NCBI GenBank assembly: GCA_002842935.1
Contig: PHEM01000090.1
Coordinates: 1 to 11,368 of the forward strand
DNA length: 11,368 nucleotides
Source: Alphaproteobacteria bacterium HGW-Alphaproteobacteria-13
GTDB lineage: Bacteria; Pseudomonadota; Alphaproteobacteria; Sphingomonadales; Sphingomonadaceae
Direction: 5' to 3'
The notes beneath the pieces were generated by a model. It did not search any database. It saw only the letters and a program-made list of their open reading frames with translations, and was not told the DNA's origin. The translations under genes and the position numbers were made by a program. This document shows, piece after piece, positions 11,061 to 11,368 of the stretch (its first letter is position 1; the number at the start of each line of letters is the position of its first letter).

Positions 11061-11368
11061 ATGCTCTATTTTTCACCTGCGACCGGCGGATTCTATGACA
11101 GCCGCATCCATGCCGAACTCCCCGCCGACAAGGTCGAGGTCACGGCGGCCGAGCGCGACGAAGCGCTGAACGCCCTCGCGCCCGGCCAGCGCATCGCCGC
11201 CGGGCCTGACGGCAAGCCGGTGGCGGCCGCCGCGCCGGTCGATCGCGACGCGGCGCTGCGCCGGTTGCGCATCCGGCGCGACCGGCTGCTGCGCGACAGC
11301 GATCATAGCCAGATGCCCGATTTTCCCATCGACGCGGGCGCGCGCGCGGCATGGGCCGTCTATCGGCA
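11061..11368 (+). CDS. Tail fibre assembly chaperone, 5' part (3' end outside window)
   Basis: At least 102 residues are visible with no stop before the right edge. The start MLYFSPATGGFYDSRIH is typical of small tail-fibre assembly proteins. The visible end, RLRIRRDRLLRDSDHSQMPDFP then ARAAWAVYR, is the conserved segment of the Phage_tail_APC family (PF16778), which carries an R-R-RLL--SD-(T/S)Q-PD pattern followed by W--YR. These proteins help fibres such as H fold and trimerise and are encoded just after the fibre gene, as here. ATG 11061 is preferred for the family-like start. ATG 11052, in frame and overlapping the H stop, would add three residues. Confidence 0.85.
   Translation, partial: MLYFSPATGGFYDSRIHAELPADKVEVTAAERDEALNALAPGQRIAAGPDGKPVAAAAPVDRDAALRRLRIRRDRLLRDSDHSQMPDFPIDAGARAAWAVYR

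Noticed and set aside
1..11368. tRNA, rRNA, integrase, transposase or attachment site
   Set aside because: I looked for these as prophage ends or mobile elements and saw none; the window is internal to the late gene region.

Overview
The window is part of the late (lysis, tail, baseplate and fibre) region of a P2-like contractile-tailed phage, almost certainly a prophage. Every gene supported here lies on the + strand, and nearly all junctions are stop/start overlaps or gaps of a few bases, as in one late operon. GC content is high, codons strongly favour G or C in the third position, and the proteins resemble those of P2-like prophages of alphaproteobacteria. A Sphingomonadales-type host is my inference from general resemblance; no host marker gene is present.

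Layout. (1) Lysis module, 1-1440: the 3' end of a holin-like membrane protein, a 55-residue single-span membrane protein, a GH108-type endolysin, and a nested spanin pair (inner-membrane spanin with the lipoprotein outer-membrane spanin embedded in another frame). (2) A damaged junction near 1432-1445, where the ends of both spanins and the start of tail completion gene R all appear to be missing. (3) R, 1452-1919. (4) A three-gene cassette, 1921-7042: a repeat-rich fibre-like protein, an Ig-like/LamG-like adhesin, and a 747-residue protein that I recognise as a GH74-like double beta-propeller with both aspartates expected at the active site. (5) Tail completion gene S, 7039-7515. (6) A 185-bp intergenic gap with two back-to-back perfect hairpins, located where P2 relatives normally carry V (spike) and W. 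(7) Baseplate genes J and I, tail fibre gene H, and the 5' part of a tail-fibre assembly chaperone running off the right edge.

How it works together. R and S finish the tail; J and I build the baseplate wedge; H with its chaperone forms the main receptor-binding fibre. The cassette between R and S probably supplies extra host-surface components: a repeat stalk, a carbohydrate-binding-like protein and a glycanase-like protein that could attack host exopolysaccharide. The endolysin, holin-like proteins and spanins release progeny. The broken spanin/R junction and the apparent absence of V and W at their usual place suggest the element may be a partly decayed prophage or a tail-derived particle locus rather than a fully functional phage.

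The most interesting item is the GH74-like protein and the cassette that carries it between two tail-completion genes that are normally adjacent.
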